62,357 bases of DNA from Synechococcales cyanobacterium bin31.maxbin.ball.101 (GCA_013298165.1 JAAFJU010000013.1:1-62357), one strand, 5' to 3'; counted from the stretch's first letter, positions 24,327-32,252 are shown. The notes: generated by a model not told the origin, from the letters alone. Translations and numbers: made by a program.

Positions 24327-25822
24327 GAATGAATGCGCACTTCCACTTGCACAGTACAACCTTGCCGGGGCGCACTCTGAATCTGGAGTTCTCCTCCGAT
24401 CGCCATCGTGCGTTCCCTGATTCCCTGCAACCCAAATCCACTGCTGGTTTGGGTCATTTGAAATCCGTCCCCATTGTCCATAATTCTCAGACGCAGCAAG
24501 AGGTCCGTTGTGCCACTTTCTGCCGTTTCCTCTGCGATCGACTCTGCTGTCAGGTCGATCGTCACTTGGTTTGCATGACTATGGCGCGTAATATTGGTCA
24601 GGCATTCTTGGATGATGCGATAAAATGCCGTTTGAATTTCGATCGGAATCCGCAGGTCGTTGGGTAAAGGAGAATAGGTTAAGTTAGCCGTGGTTAAGAG
24701 CCGAAATTCTTGAATCAATCCTGCGATCGCCTGATCAAAGGATTGGTTGATCAGCAGGTTATTCCGCATTTGGGAAACCGATCGGCGGATGTCTTGTAGG
24801 GCCGTGTGGGACAGGGTTTGAGCTTGGGTGATGAAGGAGTAGGCGCGATCGTCTGTGCTGGGATTAAAATACACGAGGGCGTTTTCAAGTTGTATGCTTT
24901 GGGCGGTGAGTGTATGTCCGAGGGAATCGTGAATTTCGCGGGCGATGCGATTGCGTTCTTCGAGGAGGGTTTGGTCTTCGATGCGTTGGGCGTATTGGCG
25001 CAGTTGGCTATGGGCTTGGGCGAGTTGTTCTCGGTTGCGGCGTTCTGAAATTAAGCTGTTGACGAGTAGAATGAGCAATGCTGAGATGAGTGTGAAAACG
25101 ATCGTGACGTTAAACACATATCCACTTAGAATTTGTCGAATATTATCTGCGCTCAGATTCACGGGATTAATTAATCTCATAAAGTCTGACCAAATCAAAC
25201 TAATGGAAAGCGAAACCGTATGATAGGAGAGAAAGAATCCAGCGATCGCGAGTCCACGACTGATTCCTGTAAAGAGTAGAGACGATCGAATCAGGGCGAT
25301 TAAATGCAATAAGAGCAGCGTTTCTAAATGAAGTCCGGTATTGATTTTAAGGGAACATAGGACAAAGAAGATTTGCCATAAGAGGAGAAATTCGACGACG
25401 GTGTAGAGCCATTGATTCAGCAAAAGTTTTTGTCGTGAAATCTGGGTTCCAAGCCAGATAAAGGTTCCAGTCGTCAGAATTAAGAGTATCCAACGGGTGA
25501 TTTCAAATAATGGAGGTAGTAAGGTAATGCCTAGGATTGCGATCGGACTGCCTAAAATAAAGGCGATAAAGGGTTTATAGCTCGCCGGAATGCGCCAACA
25601 GACGACACAGGCGATTAGCCAAGTGATCGGTACGAGCCAGCCGATCGGATGGGTAATGCCGAGACCGACTGAAATGGAATGTTTGTCGCCTCCTTGAGTG
25701 AAAATAATATGCAAGGTATCCTGGGGCGCAAACCAAGGATAAAGCATTGCTAATGCCAACAGCACCCATTCAACATAGAGCAAGGGTTTTAACGGATGGG
25801 CAATCGATCGCCAGATCTTCAT
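24281..25822 (-). CDS. NarX/DesK-type sensor histidine kinase
   Basis: A kinase of about 513 residues. The N-terminal half contains seven or eight membrane helices (for example YVEWVLLALAMLYPWF, LVPITWLIACVVCWR, FIAFILGSPIAILGITLLPP), so sensing is probably in the membrane. The dimerisation/phospho-acceptor helix is EERNRIAREIHDSLGHTLTA (HisKA_3), followed by FYRIIQECLTNITRHSHANQ and the ATP lid DNGDGFQMTQTSSGFGLQGI. I start it at MKIWRSIAHPLKP (25822): the upstream 90 codons would be translated from a repeat element (PLAPLKRGN, PLYKGDLGGSG) and have no protein character. It is the partner of the regulator that follows. Confidence 0.88.
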   Translation of the reverse strand: MKIWRSIAHPLKPLLYVEWVLLALAMLYPWFAPQDTLHIIFTQGGDKHSISVGLGITHPIGWLVPITWLIACVVCWRIPASYKPFIAFILGSPIAILGITLLPPLFEITRWILLILTTGTFIWLGTQISRQKLLLNQWLYTVVEFLLLWQIFFVLCSLKINTGLHLETLLLLHLIALIRSSLLFTGISRGLAIAGFFLSYHTVSLSISLIWSDFMRLINPVNLSADNIRQILSGYVFNVTIVFTLISALLILLVNSLISERRNREQLAQAHSQLRQYAQRIEDQTLLEERNRIAREIHDSLGHTLTAQSIQLENALVYFNPSTDDRAYSFITQAQTLSHTALQDIRRSVSQMRNNLLINQSFDQAIAGLIQEFRLLTTANLTYSPLPNDLRIPIEIQTAFYRIIQECLTNITRHSHANQVTIDLTAESIAEETAESGTTDLLLRLRIMDNGDGFQMTQTSSGFGLQGIRERTMAIGGELQIQSAPRQGCTVQVEVRIHSWLTPFVSSSSMTKP

Positions 25823-25982
25823 TGGAATTCTAAATAGAAGAGTGAGTTCTAATATACGTGAAAGCCTGATGCGTTGCTCTAGTCCAAAGGTCACGGTGGG
25901 AGTCGGTACTTTTGGCAGGGGGCAATTGGGCGGTTCGATCGATTCGGGAGTGAGGTTGAATTCGGTAGAGTCATTGCACATT

Positions 25983-26081
25983 CCCGATCCCCCTAAATCC
26001 CCCTTGTAAAGGGGGACTTTGAAGAGTGCGATTGTTTTCCTCCTCTTGTTCCCCCTTTTCAAGGGGGCTAGGGGGATCGGG
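25983..26081. repeat. MITE-like element with terminal inverted repeats
   Basis: A 99-bp block begins CCCGATCCCCCTAAATCCCC and ends with the near-exact inverse (CTAGGGGGATCGGG). Each arm is itself palindromic (CCCCCTTG-taaa-GGGGG and CCCCCTTTTCAAGGGGG). Elements of this type are common in cyanobacterial genomes. It lies in the divergent promoter region between the histidine kinase and omp85. Confidence 0.85.
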
Positions 26082-26103
26082 CTTATCGCCATGACCCGTA
26101 AAT

Positions 26104-28092
26104 ATGAAACTCTTCTTTCTTGCGTTTAACACTACGATCGTCACTGTTCTCACGATCGCCCCTGCCATTGCAGAACCCCCGGCGAACCGCCCCCCGGCCC
26201 CCAATTCTGGGGGAGTTAGAGTGGTAGAAAAACTTGATGTTCAATTGGATCAGCCTGTTTATGAAACAATCGCTGATTCAACAGAACCTAAAATCACTGT
26301 CGTAGAACTGATTGTGAAAGGGGTTACGGGAGATCTGGAAGATGAAATCTATCGGGTGATTCAAACCAGGCCGGGACAATCGGTGAGCCGATCGCAATTG
26401 CAAGAAGATGTTGAACGCATTATTAAAACAGGGCGATTTGCCAAGGTGCAGGCGGTGCCTGAGGAGACGGCTTTGGGGGTGCGGGTGACGTTCACAGTAG
26501 AGCCGAATCCGGTGTTGAAACAGGTTCAATTGACTGGACGAAAGGTGATTCCAGAACAAGTTGTTGAAGATGCCTTTCGATCGCAGTATGGTCAACCCCT
26601 CGATCGTAATACCTTCCAAATGGGCATCAAAACCTTAAACAAATGGTATCAAGACAATGGCTACATCCTCGCGCAGGTGGCTGATACGAGCAATATTACG
26701 CCCGACGGTGTGGCGACGATCGAGGTTGCAGAAGGGGAAGTGGAAGATATTCAAATTCAATTTCTCAACCGAGAGGGCGAAGAGAAAGATGCTCAAGGCA
26801 ATCCCATTAAAGGCACAACCCGATCGTTCATCATCACTCGTGAAATGGAAACACGATCGGGCGAAATAGTGAATCGCAATAGACTGCAGGCTGATTTGCA
26901 ACGCATTGCGGGATTGAGAATTTTTAAAGATGTCAAAGTGAGTTTTGCGCCGGGAAGCGAGCCGCGCAAGGTGATTGTCGTCATTCAACCGATCGAACAA
27001 TCCAATATCACCGCAACACCCGGCATCAACTGGAGTTCTCGCACGGGGTTTTCGGCGATCGGCAGTCTGCAAGCAGGCAACATTGGTGGCAATAACCAAA
27101 AGCTCAGTGCTGAACTGGAACTGGGCGATCGGACCTTAGCTTATGATCTCAGTTTTACCGATCCTTGGATTGGCGGCGATCGGTATCGCACAGGCTATAC
27201 GGCGCGGGTGTTTCGGCAACTCGGGACTTCGCTAAATTTTGAAGGCGGTAAGACGGATGTAAAACTGGCGAACGGCGATCGACCGCGCATTCTTCGCACA
27301 GGCGGGGCGGTGACGTTTAATCGATCGCTCAGTCCAGACCCCTTAAAACGATCGGATTGGGTTGCGTCCTTAGGATTGCAATATCAAAACATCGAACTCC
27401 AAGATGCCAGTCGCAATAGCGTTTCCAAAGATGCCCTAGGCAATAATCTGAGTGCCAGTGGGACTGGACGCGATGACTTCCTGTCGATTCCGCTGACTCT
27501 CACCTACGACAAGCGTAACGATGCCCTTACGCCTACCCAAGGTTCTGTCTTCCGGTTCTCGTCTGAGCAATCCATTCCGATCGGTCAAAGCAGCATTTTT
27601 TCCAATGCGCTACGGGCCAGTTACAGCACCTACGTCCCTGCAAATTTACTCCAGATCACGCCCGGTTGTCGCAAAAAAGATCCGAGTGCGATCGACTGTC
27701 CTCAAGCCTTAGCATTCAATCTGACAGGCGGTACCATTTTAGGCAAACTTCCGCCCTACCAGGCGTTTTCCCTAGGCGGGAGCAACTCGGTGCGGGGCTA
27801 TGAAGATGGAGATGTTGGGAGCGCCCGCAGCTTTATTCAAGCCTCAGCGGAATATCGATTTCCGGTTCTTTCGCTGATTAGTGGGGCGCTATTTGTCGAT
27901 GCCGCAACCGATTTTGGCAGCGGGCGCAGCGTGATCGGGACACCGGGAGAGGTGCGGAGCAAATCGGGCAATGGATTGGGATATGGATTGGGAGTCCGAA
28001 TCAATTCGCCATTAGGCCCGATTCGGCTCGATTATGGCTGGAACGATCGGGGTGAAAACAAACTGCACTTCGGCTTGGGTGAACGGTTTTAA
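26104..28092 (+). CDS. Omp85 / BamA outer-membrane assembly protein
   Basis: A 662-residue Omp85 protein: signal peptide (residues 1-23, ending AIA), a Pro-rich linker, three POTRA domains (about 64-136, 137-213 and 214-300) and a C-terminal 16-strand barrel ending HFGLGERF with terminal Phe, as needed for outer-membrane insertion. The barrel has the conserved VRGYEDGDVG element of the lid loop. It inserts beta-barrel proteins into the outer membrane; three POTRAs are the cyanobacterial form, related to chloroplast Toc75. The linker residues NRPPAPNSGG (28-37) are coded by a copy of the dispersed repeat, inserted in frame just after the signal peptide. Confidence 0.93.
   Translation: MKLFFLAFNTTIVTVLTIAPAIAEPPANRPPAPNSGGVRVVEKLDVQLDQPVYETIADSTEPKITVVELIVKGVTGDLEDEIYRVIQTRPGQSVSRSQLQEDVERIIKTGRFAKVQAVPEETALGVRVTFTVEPNPVLKQVQLTGRKVIPEQVVEDAFRSQYGQPLDRNTFQMGIKTLNKWYQDNGYILAQVADTSNITPDGVATIEVAEGEVEDIQIQFLNREGEEKDAQGNPIKGTTRSFIITREMETRSGEIVNRNRLQADLQRIAGLRIFKDVKVSFAPGSEPRKVIVVIQPIEQSNITATPGINWSSRTGFSAIGSLQAGNIGGNNQKLSAELELGDRTLAYDLSFTDPWIGGDRYRTGYTARVFRQLGTSLNFEGGKTDVKLANGDRPRILRTGGAVTFNRSLSPDPLKRSDWVASLGLQYQNIELQDASRNSVSKDALGNNLSASGTGRDDFLSIPLTLTYDKRNDALTPTQGSVFRFSSEQSIPIGQSSIFSNALRASYSTYVPANLLQITPGCRKKDPSAIDCPQALAFNLTGGTILGKLPPYQAFSLGGSNSVRGYEDGDVGSARSFIQASAEYRFPVLSLISGALFVDAATDFGSGRSVIGTPGEVRSKSGNGLGYGLGVRINSPLGPIRLDYGWNDRGENKLHFGLGERF
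26181..26220 (-). repeat. Dispersed palindromic repeat inside omp85
   Basis: Core CCCCCAATTCTGGGGG at 26198-26213, with the left flank ggcgaaccgccccccgg that is the reverse complement of the flank ccggggggcggttcgtc at 1618-1634. It is read in frame as the Pro-rich linker after the Omp85 signal peptide. Confidence 0.9.
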
Positions 28093-28649
28093 CCAGAATT
28101 CTGAGTCAAAATCGCATGAACCATTCTCATTTCTGTGACCCGTTCCACCGACTGACTAGCCGTGGTCATCACAAACCAGCCCAGCCTTACAGAGTAAACA
28201 ATTTGGGCGCGGACTTTGGACTCCAATGGAGAAAAGCCAAGCTGGGCAAACAATCCTTGAAGATAATCCAATCGCTGACGATCGACCCGATCGATCACCT
28301 CAGCCGCCCTCGTATCATTCACGGACCAAACTCGAATCGCCTTTTCCAACCCATCGTCATCTCCCGCCGCAATCTCAAACAAACTCAACAGTTTAGAACT
28401 GGCTGAACTGTCCAAGGCTTCAATTTCCTCAATGACCTGCCGAGTATTCAGCTTCTCCCATTCCTCCAAAATCGCAACCAACAGATCATCCCGATTTTTA
28501 AAATGCCAGTAAAAACTGCCTCTTGTGATCTCTAATGCCTTCGCCAAGGGATCAACCCGCACGGACTCAATTCCCTTTTCCACTAGGAGCTTAATCCCCA
28601 TGGCTAGCCAGTCTTGCCGACCGAGTTTTGCTGCTGATTCTTTTTCCAT
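28089..28649 (-). CDS. TetR-family transcriptional regulator
   Basis: A protein of about 186 residues. The N-terminal TetR helix-turn-helix reads AMGIKLLVEKGIESVRVDPL, AKALEITRGSFYWHFKNRDD and LLVAILEEWEK; the C-terminal helices form the ligand pocket. The start at MEKESAAKLGRQDW (28649) is preferred over 28667, because the longer form would be coded by the operator itself. The ATG lies at the edge of a perfect palindrome (28648-28661), so it probably represses itself and the divergent SnoaL gene. Its stop overlaps the omp85 stop by 4 bp, tail to tail. Confidence 0.9.
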   Translation of the reverse strand: MEKESAAKLGRQDWLAMGIKLLVEKGIESVRVDPLAKALEITRGSFYWHFKNRDDLLVAILEEWEKLNTRQVIEEIEALDSSASSKLLSLFEIAAGDDDGLEKAIRVWSVNDTRAAEVIDRVDRQRLDYLQGLFAQLGFSPLESKVRAQIVYSVRLGWFVMTTASQSVERVTEMRMVHAILTQNSG

Positions 28650-28709
28650 ACAGTACTGTATTGACATCCCTCAAGACGATTGCTATGGTGTCTCCATACA
28701 CTACTGTAT
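28648..28709 (+). promoter_or_regulatory. Two TetR operators flanking a promoter
   Basis: Operator 1 is the perfect palindrome ATACAGTACTGTAT (28648-28661); operator 2 is ATACACTACTGTAT (28696-28709), 48 bp centre to centre. Between them a promoter points right: TTGACA (28661-28666), 17 bp, TATGGT (28684-28689). Operator 1 abuts the -35 and the regulator's start codon; operator 2 covers the expected transcription start of the SnoaL gene. Confidence 0.8.
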
Positions 28710-28728
28710 GTTGAGGAAAAAGAAAAGT

Positions 28729-29175
28729 ATGATGAGTTCATTAGATCAAAACCAGTTAAATCAAAATAAATCGATCGCCCTTCGCTTTGCCAATGAGGGA
28801 TGGGGAACGATGCCGCATTGGAGAATGGTTTGGGATGAGTTAATGCATGAGGATGTGATTTATCACTTCAATAGTGCGCCTGAGGCGATCGTTGGACTGG
28901 AGGCGAATAAAGCCTTTAATGCAGATCTGTTTTTGGGGTTTCCTGATATTTGTTCTGAGATTGAAAGCACGATCGCAGAGGGAGATAGCGTGGTCTATCG
29001 CACGACGCTACAGGGAACCCATACGGGGAATTTTCTCGGGATTCCACCGACGGGGAAAGGGGTCAAAATTAATGACTTCACATTGCTCCGAATTGTGGAG
29101 GGAAAAATTGTGGAGTGGTGGTATGACTGTAATTTATTAGCTGTGATGCAGCAGTTGGGTTTAATGCCTGCCTAA
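28729..29175 (+). CDS. SnoaL-like ester cyclase-family protein
   Basis: A 148-residue protein of the SnoaL/NTF2-like fold. Markers are VWDELMHEDVIYHFNSAPEA, FNADLFLGFPDICSEIESTI and VVYRTTLQGTHTGNFLGIPP followed by GKGVKINDFTLLRIVEGKIV and EWWYDCNLLAVMQQLGLMP. SnoaL relatives cyclise polyketide esters, but many small bacterial copies act on unknown xenobiotics or metabolites. ATG 28729 follows a GAGG-A-rich stretch; the earlier ATG at 28708 lies in the operator near the expected transcription start and has no ribosome site. It is divergent from, and evidently controlled by, the TetR gene. Confidence 0.82.
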   Translation: MMSSLDQNQLNQNKSIALRFANEGWGTMPHWRMVWDELMHEDVIYHFNSAPEAIVGLEANKAFNADLFLGFPDICSEIESTIAEGDSVVYRTTLQGTHTGNFLGIPPTGKGVKINDFTLLRIVEGKIVEWWYDCNLLAVMQQLGLMPA

Positions 29176-29273
29176 GCTGGGAGAGCAGGTATGGCGGTTG
29201 ATGGGCTGCTGAAGAACAATAGGCCGATCGTGCCTGCTACAATGAGCCTAACGACGATCGAGGACTCTGCATC

Positions 29274-29498
29274 ATGACCTCCATTTCCATTCTTCCCGTC
29301 ACCAATTCCAGAGATCCGTTTTTCACCATTGAACAGCAGCAACGACTGTCTACACTAATGGCTGCTTGGCGAGAGGCCCTCGATCGGGAAGATCCCTTTC
29401 CCACGGTGCTAAAAACAGAACTTGAGGCATTAGTCGAAGCTGAATTGATGGCATCAGCCTATCGACTGCAATCTTTCGATCAGTCAACGGGAGCATGA
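29274..29498 (+). CDS. Small protein of unknown function
   Basis: A 74-residue acidic helical protein (PFFTIEQQQRLSTLMAAWRE, LKTELEALVEAELMASAYRL). It resembles small antitoxin-like proteins in size and composition, but I do not recognise it. The frame continues after its TGA into a DUF4351-like remnant (29499-29603), so it might be the left part of a decayed gene rather than a complete one. Confidence 0.4.
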   Translation: MTSISILPVTNSRDPFFTIEQQQRLSTLMAAWREALDREDPFPTVLKTELEALVEAELMASAYRLQSFDQSTGA

Positions 29499-29603
29499 CC
29501 TCCGGTCGGTCAAAGACCATCGCAGGTTGAACAATTATCGGTGACACAACTGGATGAATTGAGTGATGCACTGCTAGATTTTGACGTCACTTGGACACAG
29601 TAA
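29499..29603 (+). pseudogene. DUF4351 C-terminal remnant
   Basis: An open frame with no start ends in QVEQLSVTQLDELSDALLDF followed by a few residues and TAA (29601-29603). LSxxQLExLxxALLDF is the C-terminal signature of DUF4351, a domain common in cyanobacterial nuclease-like proteins. The rest of the gene is absent. It is in the same frame as, and directly after, the stop of the 29274 reading frame. Confidence 0.6.
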
Positions 29604-29724
29604 ATTGGGAGTAAATCTGTCGAGATAATGTATGGGGTTGACTTTTAGGGCGATCGCATTTCCGTCTGAACTCCATAACGAGTAGAATAGTGTAGATAAA
29701 CTCTTCTCTAGAGGAACAAGCCTC

Positions 29725-29943
29725 ATGGAAACGATCGAACTTCAAGTGGATGCAGACGTTGCCAGAACCTTCCAATCCGCACAACCCGAGCAACAGCAGA
29801 AAGTCCAAGCGCTCATGAGCCAGTGGCTAAAGCGTGCCATGGCAGTCACTCAACTCCAAGCGACCATGGATAGTCTCAGTGACGAAGCAGAAGCCAATGG
29901 TCTAACGCCAGAAATTTTGCAATCGATTCTGGATGATGAATAG
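29725..29943 (+). CDS. Orphan antitoxin-like small protein
   Basis: A 72-residue protein beginning METIELQVDADVARTFQSAQ and ending EANGLTPEILQSILDDE; it is a paralog of the protein at 19779-20027. A toxin gene would be expected directly downstream. An ATG at 29945 opens MKFVLD, which is how many PIN-domain toxins begin, but the frame closes after 15 codons. The module therefore seems to have lost its toxin. Confidence 0.55.
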   Translation: METIELQVDADVARTFQSAQPEQQQKVQALMSQWLKRAMAVTQLQATMDSLSDEAEANGLTPEILQSILDDE

Positions 29944-29944
29944 T

Positions 29945-29992
29945 ATGAAATTTGTTTTAGATTTAGTGTATCGATCGGATTGCGATTGCTAA
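29945..29992 (+). pseudogene. Possible PIN-toxin start, truncated
   Basis: ATG at 29945, one base after the antitoxin stop, codes MKFVLD and then VYRSDCDC before a stop. MKFVLDTN is a usual PIN-domain opening with a catalytic Asp. The continuation is replaced by sequence of a response-regulator remnant on the other strand, so a deletion junction probably lies near 29962-29966. Confidence 0.35.
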
Positions 29993-30011
29993 ATCCTTCG
30001 ACGGTGTGTAC
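29966..30011 (-). pseudogene. Fragment of a NarL-type response regulator gene
   Basis: Read on the minus strand this 46-bp piece codes TPSKDLAIAIRSIH, identical to residues of the intact regulator at 23955-24000 on the same strand. The two DNA segments differ at about 7 of 46 positions, mostly third-codon changes. A stop follows directly after RSIH and no further similarity is seen on either side. Confidence 0.7.
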
Positions 30012-30117
30012 GAATTAATTCGCCCTAGGGTCCGATTCGGTGAGATTATGGATAATAGTGTAAGTAGCTGTATTACCGCTTACTATTTCAGAGAAGAACC
30101 CTATATTTCACGGGATT

Positions 30118-30492
30118 ATGTCGCCGATCGTCCTATTCATCATTACTCTGAATATCTGTCTCTCGTTTACCTGTCTATGGGTAGCCAAAACGATCGTGCA
30201 ATGGCATCAATCCATCACCCAAATCAATCAATCCCTTACGATCGCTGAATTCAAACTCAGGACGCGCCCACAGTTCTCAAGGGACCCAGCCCTGGAGCAT
30301 CTGCAAACCCAAGTTCAGCAGTTTCAGCATCAAATCCAGCCGCAACTGGTTCCACTCCTCCAGGTTTTGTCCGCGCTCTACCAAATGCAGCGGCTGTGGA
30401 ACCGGACCGGACAAAAGCTTCGATCGCCTGCTTCATCCCCTACGCATAGGATGAACATTCAACAAAGCGCGAGGAATCCAAGAAAACGATAA
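30118..30492 (+). CDS. Small membrane-anchored coiled-coil protein
   Basis: A 124-residue protein with one N-terminal membrane helix (IVLFIITLNICLSFTCLWVA) and then a helical, Gln-rich cytoplasmic part (ALEHLQTQVQQFQHQIQPQL, then VPLLQVLSALYQMQRLW). The C-terminus is basic. It starts an apparent operon with the YtxH and DUF948-like genes, which also have one membrane helix and a coiled coil. I know no function. Confidence 0.6.
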   Translation: MSPIVLFIITLNICLSFTCLWVAKTIVQWHQSITQINQSLTIAEFKLRTRPQFSRDPALEHLQTQVQQFQHQIQPQLVPLLQVLSALYQMQRLWNRTGQKLRSPASSPTHRMNIQQSARNPRKR

Positions 30493-30532
30493 GATTGAAC
30501 CTAGTGATAACTGATCGCCGCGTGAAGGTTTT

Positions 30533-30895
30533 ATGTCCAATCCTCGTTCTGGTCGTTTTTTGAGTGGTGTCTTGCTGGGGGCAGCAGCAGGAGCGATCGC
30601 TGGTCTCCTCAGTGCCCCCCGCCCCGGCCAAGAAACTCGTCGCCAACTCAAAAAAACTGCCCAACAATCCGCCGAATCTCTCCCCGAGCTAGCAGGAGAA
30701 CTCACCACAGCCCTACAGGTCCAAGCCGATCGCCTCTCCGAAACCGCCCGCCAAAACTGGGACGACACCTTGCTCCGGCTCAAAGAGGCCATCGCCGCCG
30801 GAGTCGAAGCGGGTATGGAAGCCAGTCAGCGTGGCTCTAGCACCGATCGATCGTCCGATCGGCAAATGTCCGCCTACCCTGTGGACGACGAATAA
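30533..30895 (+). CDS. YtxH-domain protein
   Basis: A 120-residue protein. The glycine/alanine-rich membrane helix FLSGVLLGAAAGAIAGLLSA followed by PRPGQETRRQLKKTAQQ is the YtxH (gas-vesicle/general stress) domain. A helical tail follows (LPELAGELTTALQVQADRLS). Family members are linked to stress in Bacillus, without biochemical function. The stop overlaps the next start by one base (TAATG at 30893-30897). Confidence 0.85.
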   Translation: MSNPRSGRFLSGVLLGAAAGAIAGLLSAPRPGQETRRQLKKTAQQSAESLPELAGELTTALQVQADRLSETARQNWDDTLLRLKEAIAAGVEAGMEASQRGSSTDRSSDRQMSAYPVDDE

Positions 30896-31275
30896 TGGAT
30901 CCGCTCTTTTGGCTTGGCGTCTCATTATGTCTGGTGGCGATGAGTCTAACGGCGGTGTTGATCGTCGCGGTGCCCGCATTTTTAGAACTGAGCAAGGCCG
31001 CCCAAAGTGCCCAAAAGCTCTTCGATCTCCTGGCCCGTGAGATGCCGCCCACTCTGGAAGCCATGCGCCGCACCGGACTAGAGCTGTCGGATCTGAGCGA
31101 GGACATGAGCCAAGGTCTAGAACATGCAAACCACGTCGTCAAACAGGTCGATCAGAGCCTCACGGACGTGAAGCAACAGGTAGAACGAGCCACAGTCGGG
31201 ACGACTAGCTTAGTCGTGGGAATGCAAGCCGCTTGGCGATCGTTCCTCCGGGGTGGGCGCAAGAGAAGGCGCTAA
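30895..31275 (+). CDS. DUF948-like membrane protein
   Basis: A 126-residue protein: membrane helix (FWLGVSLCLVAMSLTAVLIV) and then a long amphipathic helix with LSKAAQSAQKLFDLLAREMP and VVKQVDQSLTDVKQQVERAT. This matches DUF948, often encoded beside YtxH proteins, as here. The pair probably forms a membrane-associated coiled-coil complex. The C-terminus is highly basic (GGRKRRR). Confidence 0.75.
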   Translation: MDPLFWLGVSLCLVAMSLTAVLIVAVPAFLELSKAAQSAQKLFDLLAREMPPTLEAMRRTGLELSDLSEDMSQGLEHANHVVKQVDQSLTDVKQQVERATVGTTSLVVGMQAAWRSFLRGGRKRRR

Positions 31276-31358
31276 TCAGGAGAAGCGTTGACGGGGGATC
31301 ACCTCACCCGTAAGATGAGAGATATTATTAACAAATGTAACCGCTTTAACCTCGCCGA

Positions 31359-32168
31359 ATGAAACTTTTTTCTTCTCTCACATGGTCTCAGGCTTTGATC
31401 AAAGGGTGTTGCGTTGCATTGGCGGCGATCGTGCTCTGGTGTACCCCAGCGGGAGCCTACGAAAACCCCGACCTACTTCCAGATCATCCGACTAACATCA
31501 TCGATCTTGCCAGAACGTTGACCCCATCCCAGGAAGAGCGGCTGGATAAAGAGATTTCGAGCTTCGAGGAAGAGACCGGGTGGAAATTGCGAGTTCTGAC
31601 CCAATTCGATCGGACACCGGGTCGGGCTGTGAAGCAGTTTTGGGGGTTGGATGATAAGAGTGTGATGCTGGTGGCGGATGCGCGGGGCGGCAACATTTTA
31701 AACTTTAGCGTCGGTGAGGATATTTATCCCTTGCTGTCCCGGACCTTCTGGATTGAGCTACAGACTCGCTTTGGCAACCAATTTTTTGTAGCAGAAAATG
31801 GAGAAGATGAAGCCATTCTCCAGACGATTCAGACCCTGGAGCTTTGCCTGCGTCAAGGCGGCTGTAGCGTCGTACCCGGACTGCCACAGGAGCAGTGGGT
31901 GTTGACCTTCATTACCTCAGCCGTCGGCGGGATTGTCGCGGGCTTTGCGGGGCAGCCTCGGAAAGAGGGTGAGTTCTTTTCTTGGCAGTGGTCGTTGATT
32001 TTCTCGCCGCTGTGGGGGATTTTGTTCTTGGCCTTCGGCATTGGTCCGGTGGTGACACGCACGACCGATTGGTTGCCGTTGGCTCGAAATGTGATTGCTT
32101 TTCTTGGCGCGGCGGTATTGGCGGTGGTCGTACCAGGATTGATTCGTCCGGCAAAAGAAGAGTCTTGA
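31359..32168 (+). CDS. psb32: TPM-domain protein, Psb32-like
   Basis: A 269-residue protein with a signal peptide (ALAAIVLWCTPAGAYE), a lumenal/periplasmic TPM domain (about 35-165: IIDLARTLTPSQEERLDKEI, ETGWKLRVLTQFDRTPGRAV, KSVMLVADARGGNILNFSVG) and a C-terminal membrane part with two or three helices. The TPM-plus-tail layout, as in cyanobacterial Psb32 and chloroplast TLP18.3, is associated with photosystem II repair under high light. A short Cys pair (LCLRQGGCS) sits before the membrane region. Confidence 0.8.
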   Translation: MKLFSSLTWSQALIKGCCVALAAIVLWCTPAGAYENPDLLPDHPTNIIDLARTLTPSQEERLDKEISSFEEETGWKLRVLTQFDRTPGRAVKQFWGLDDKSVMLVADARGGNILNFSVGEDIYPLLSRTFWIELQTRFGNQFFVAENGEDEAILQTIQTLELCLRQGGCSVVPGLPQEQWVLTFITSAVGGIVAGFAGQPRKEGEFFSWQWSLIFSPLWGILFLAFGIGPVVTRTTDWLPLARNVIAFLGAAVLAVVVPGLIRPAKEES

Positions 32169-32252
32169 GCCTTGATTTAGACGATCGGCACTCAGTAGAT
32201 CTATGTAATTAAACCTACGATGGGTTTGGGGTAGTCCTTACGGACGTAAACT

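Noticed and set aside
25823-26092. The 90-codon N-terminal extension of the membrane histidine kinase
   Set aside because: It would be translated from a MITE-like repeat and Pro-rich non-conserved sequence; the membrane domain begins at the ATG at 25822.
30006-30248. An 80-codon open frame overlapping the small membrane protein
   Set aside because: It crosses the regulator remnant and the next gene's start and has no coherent protein character.
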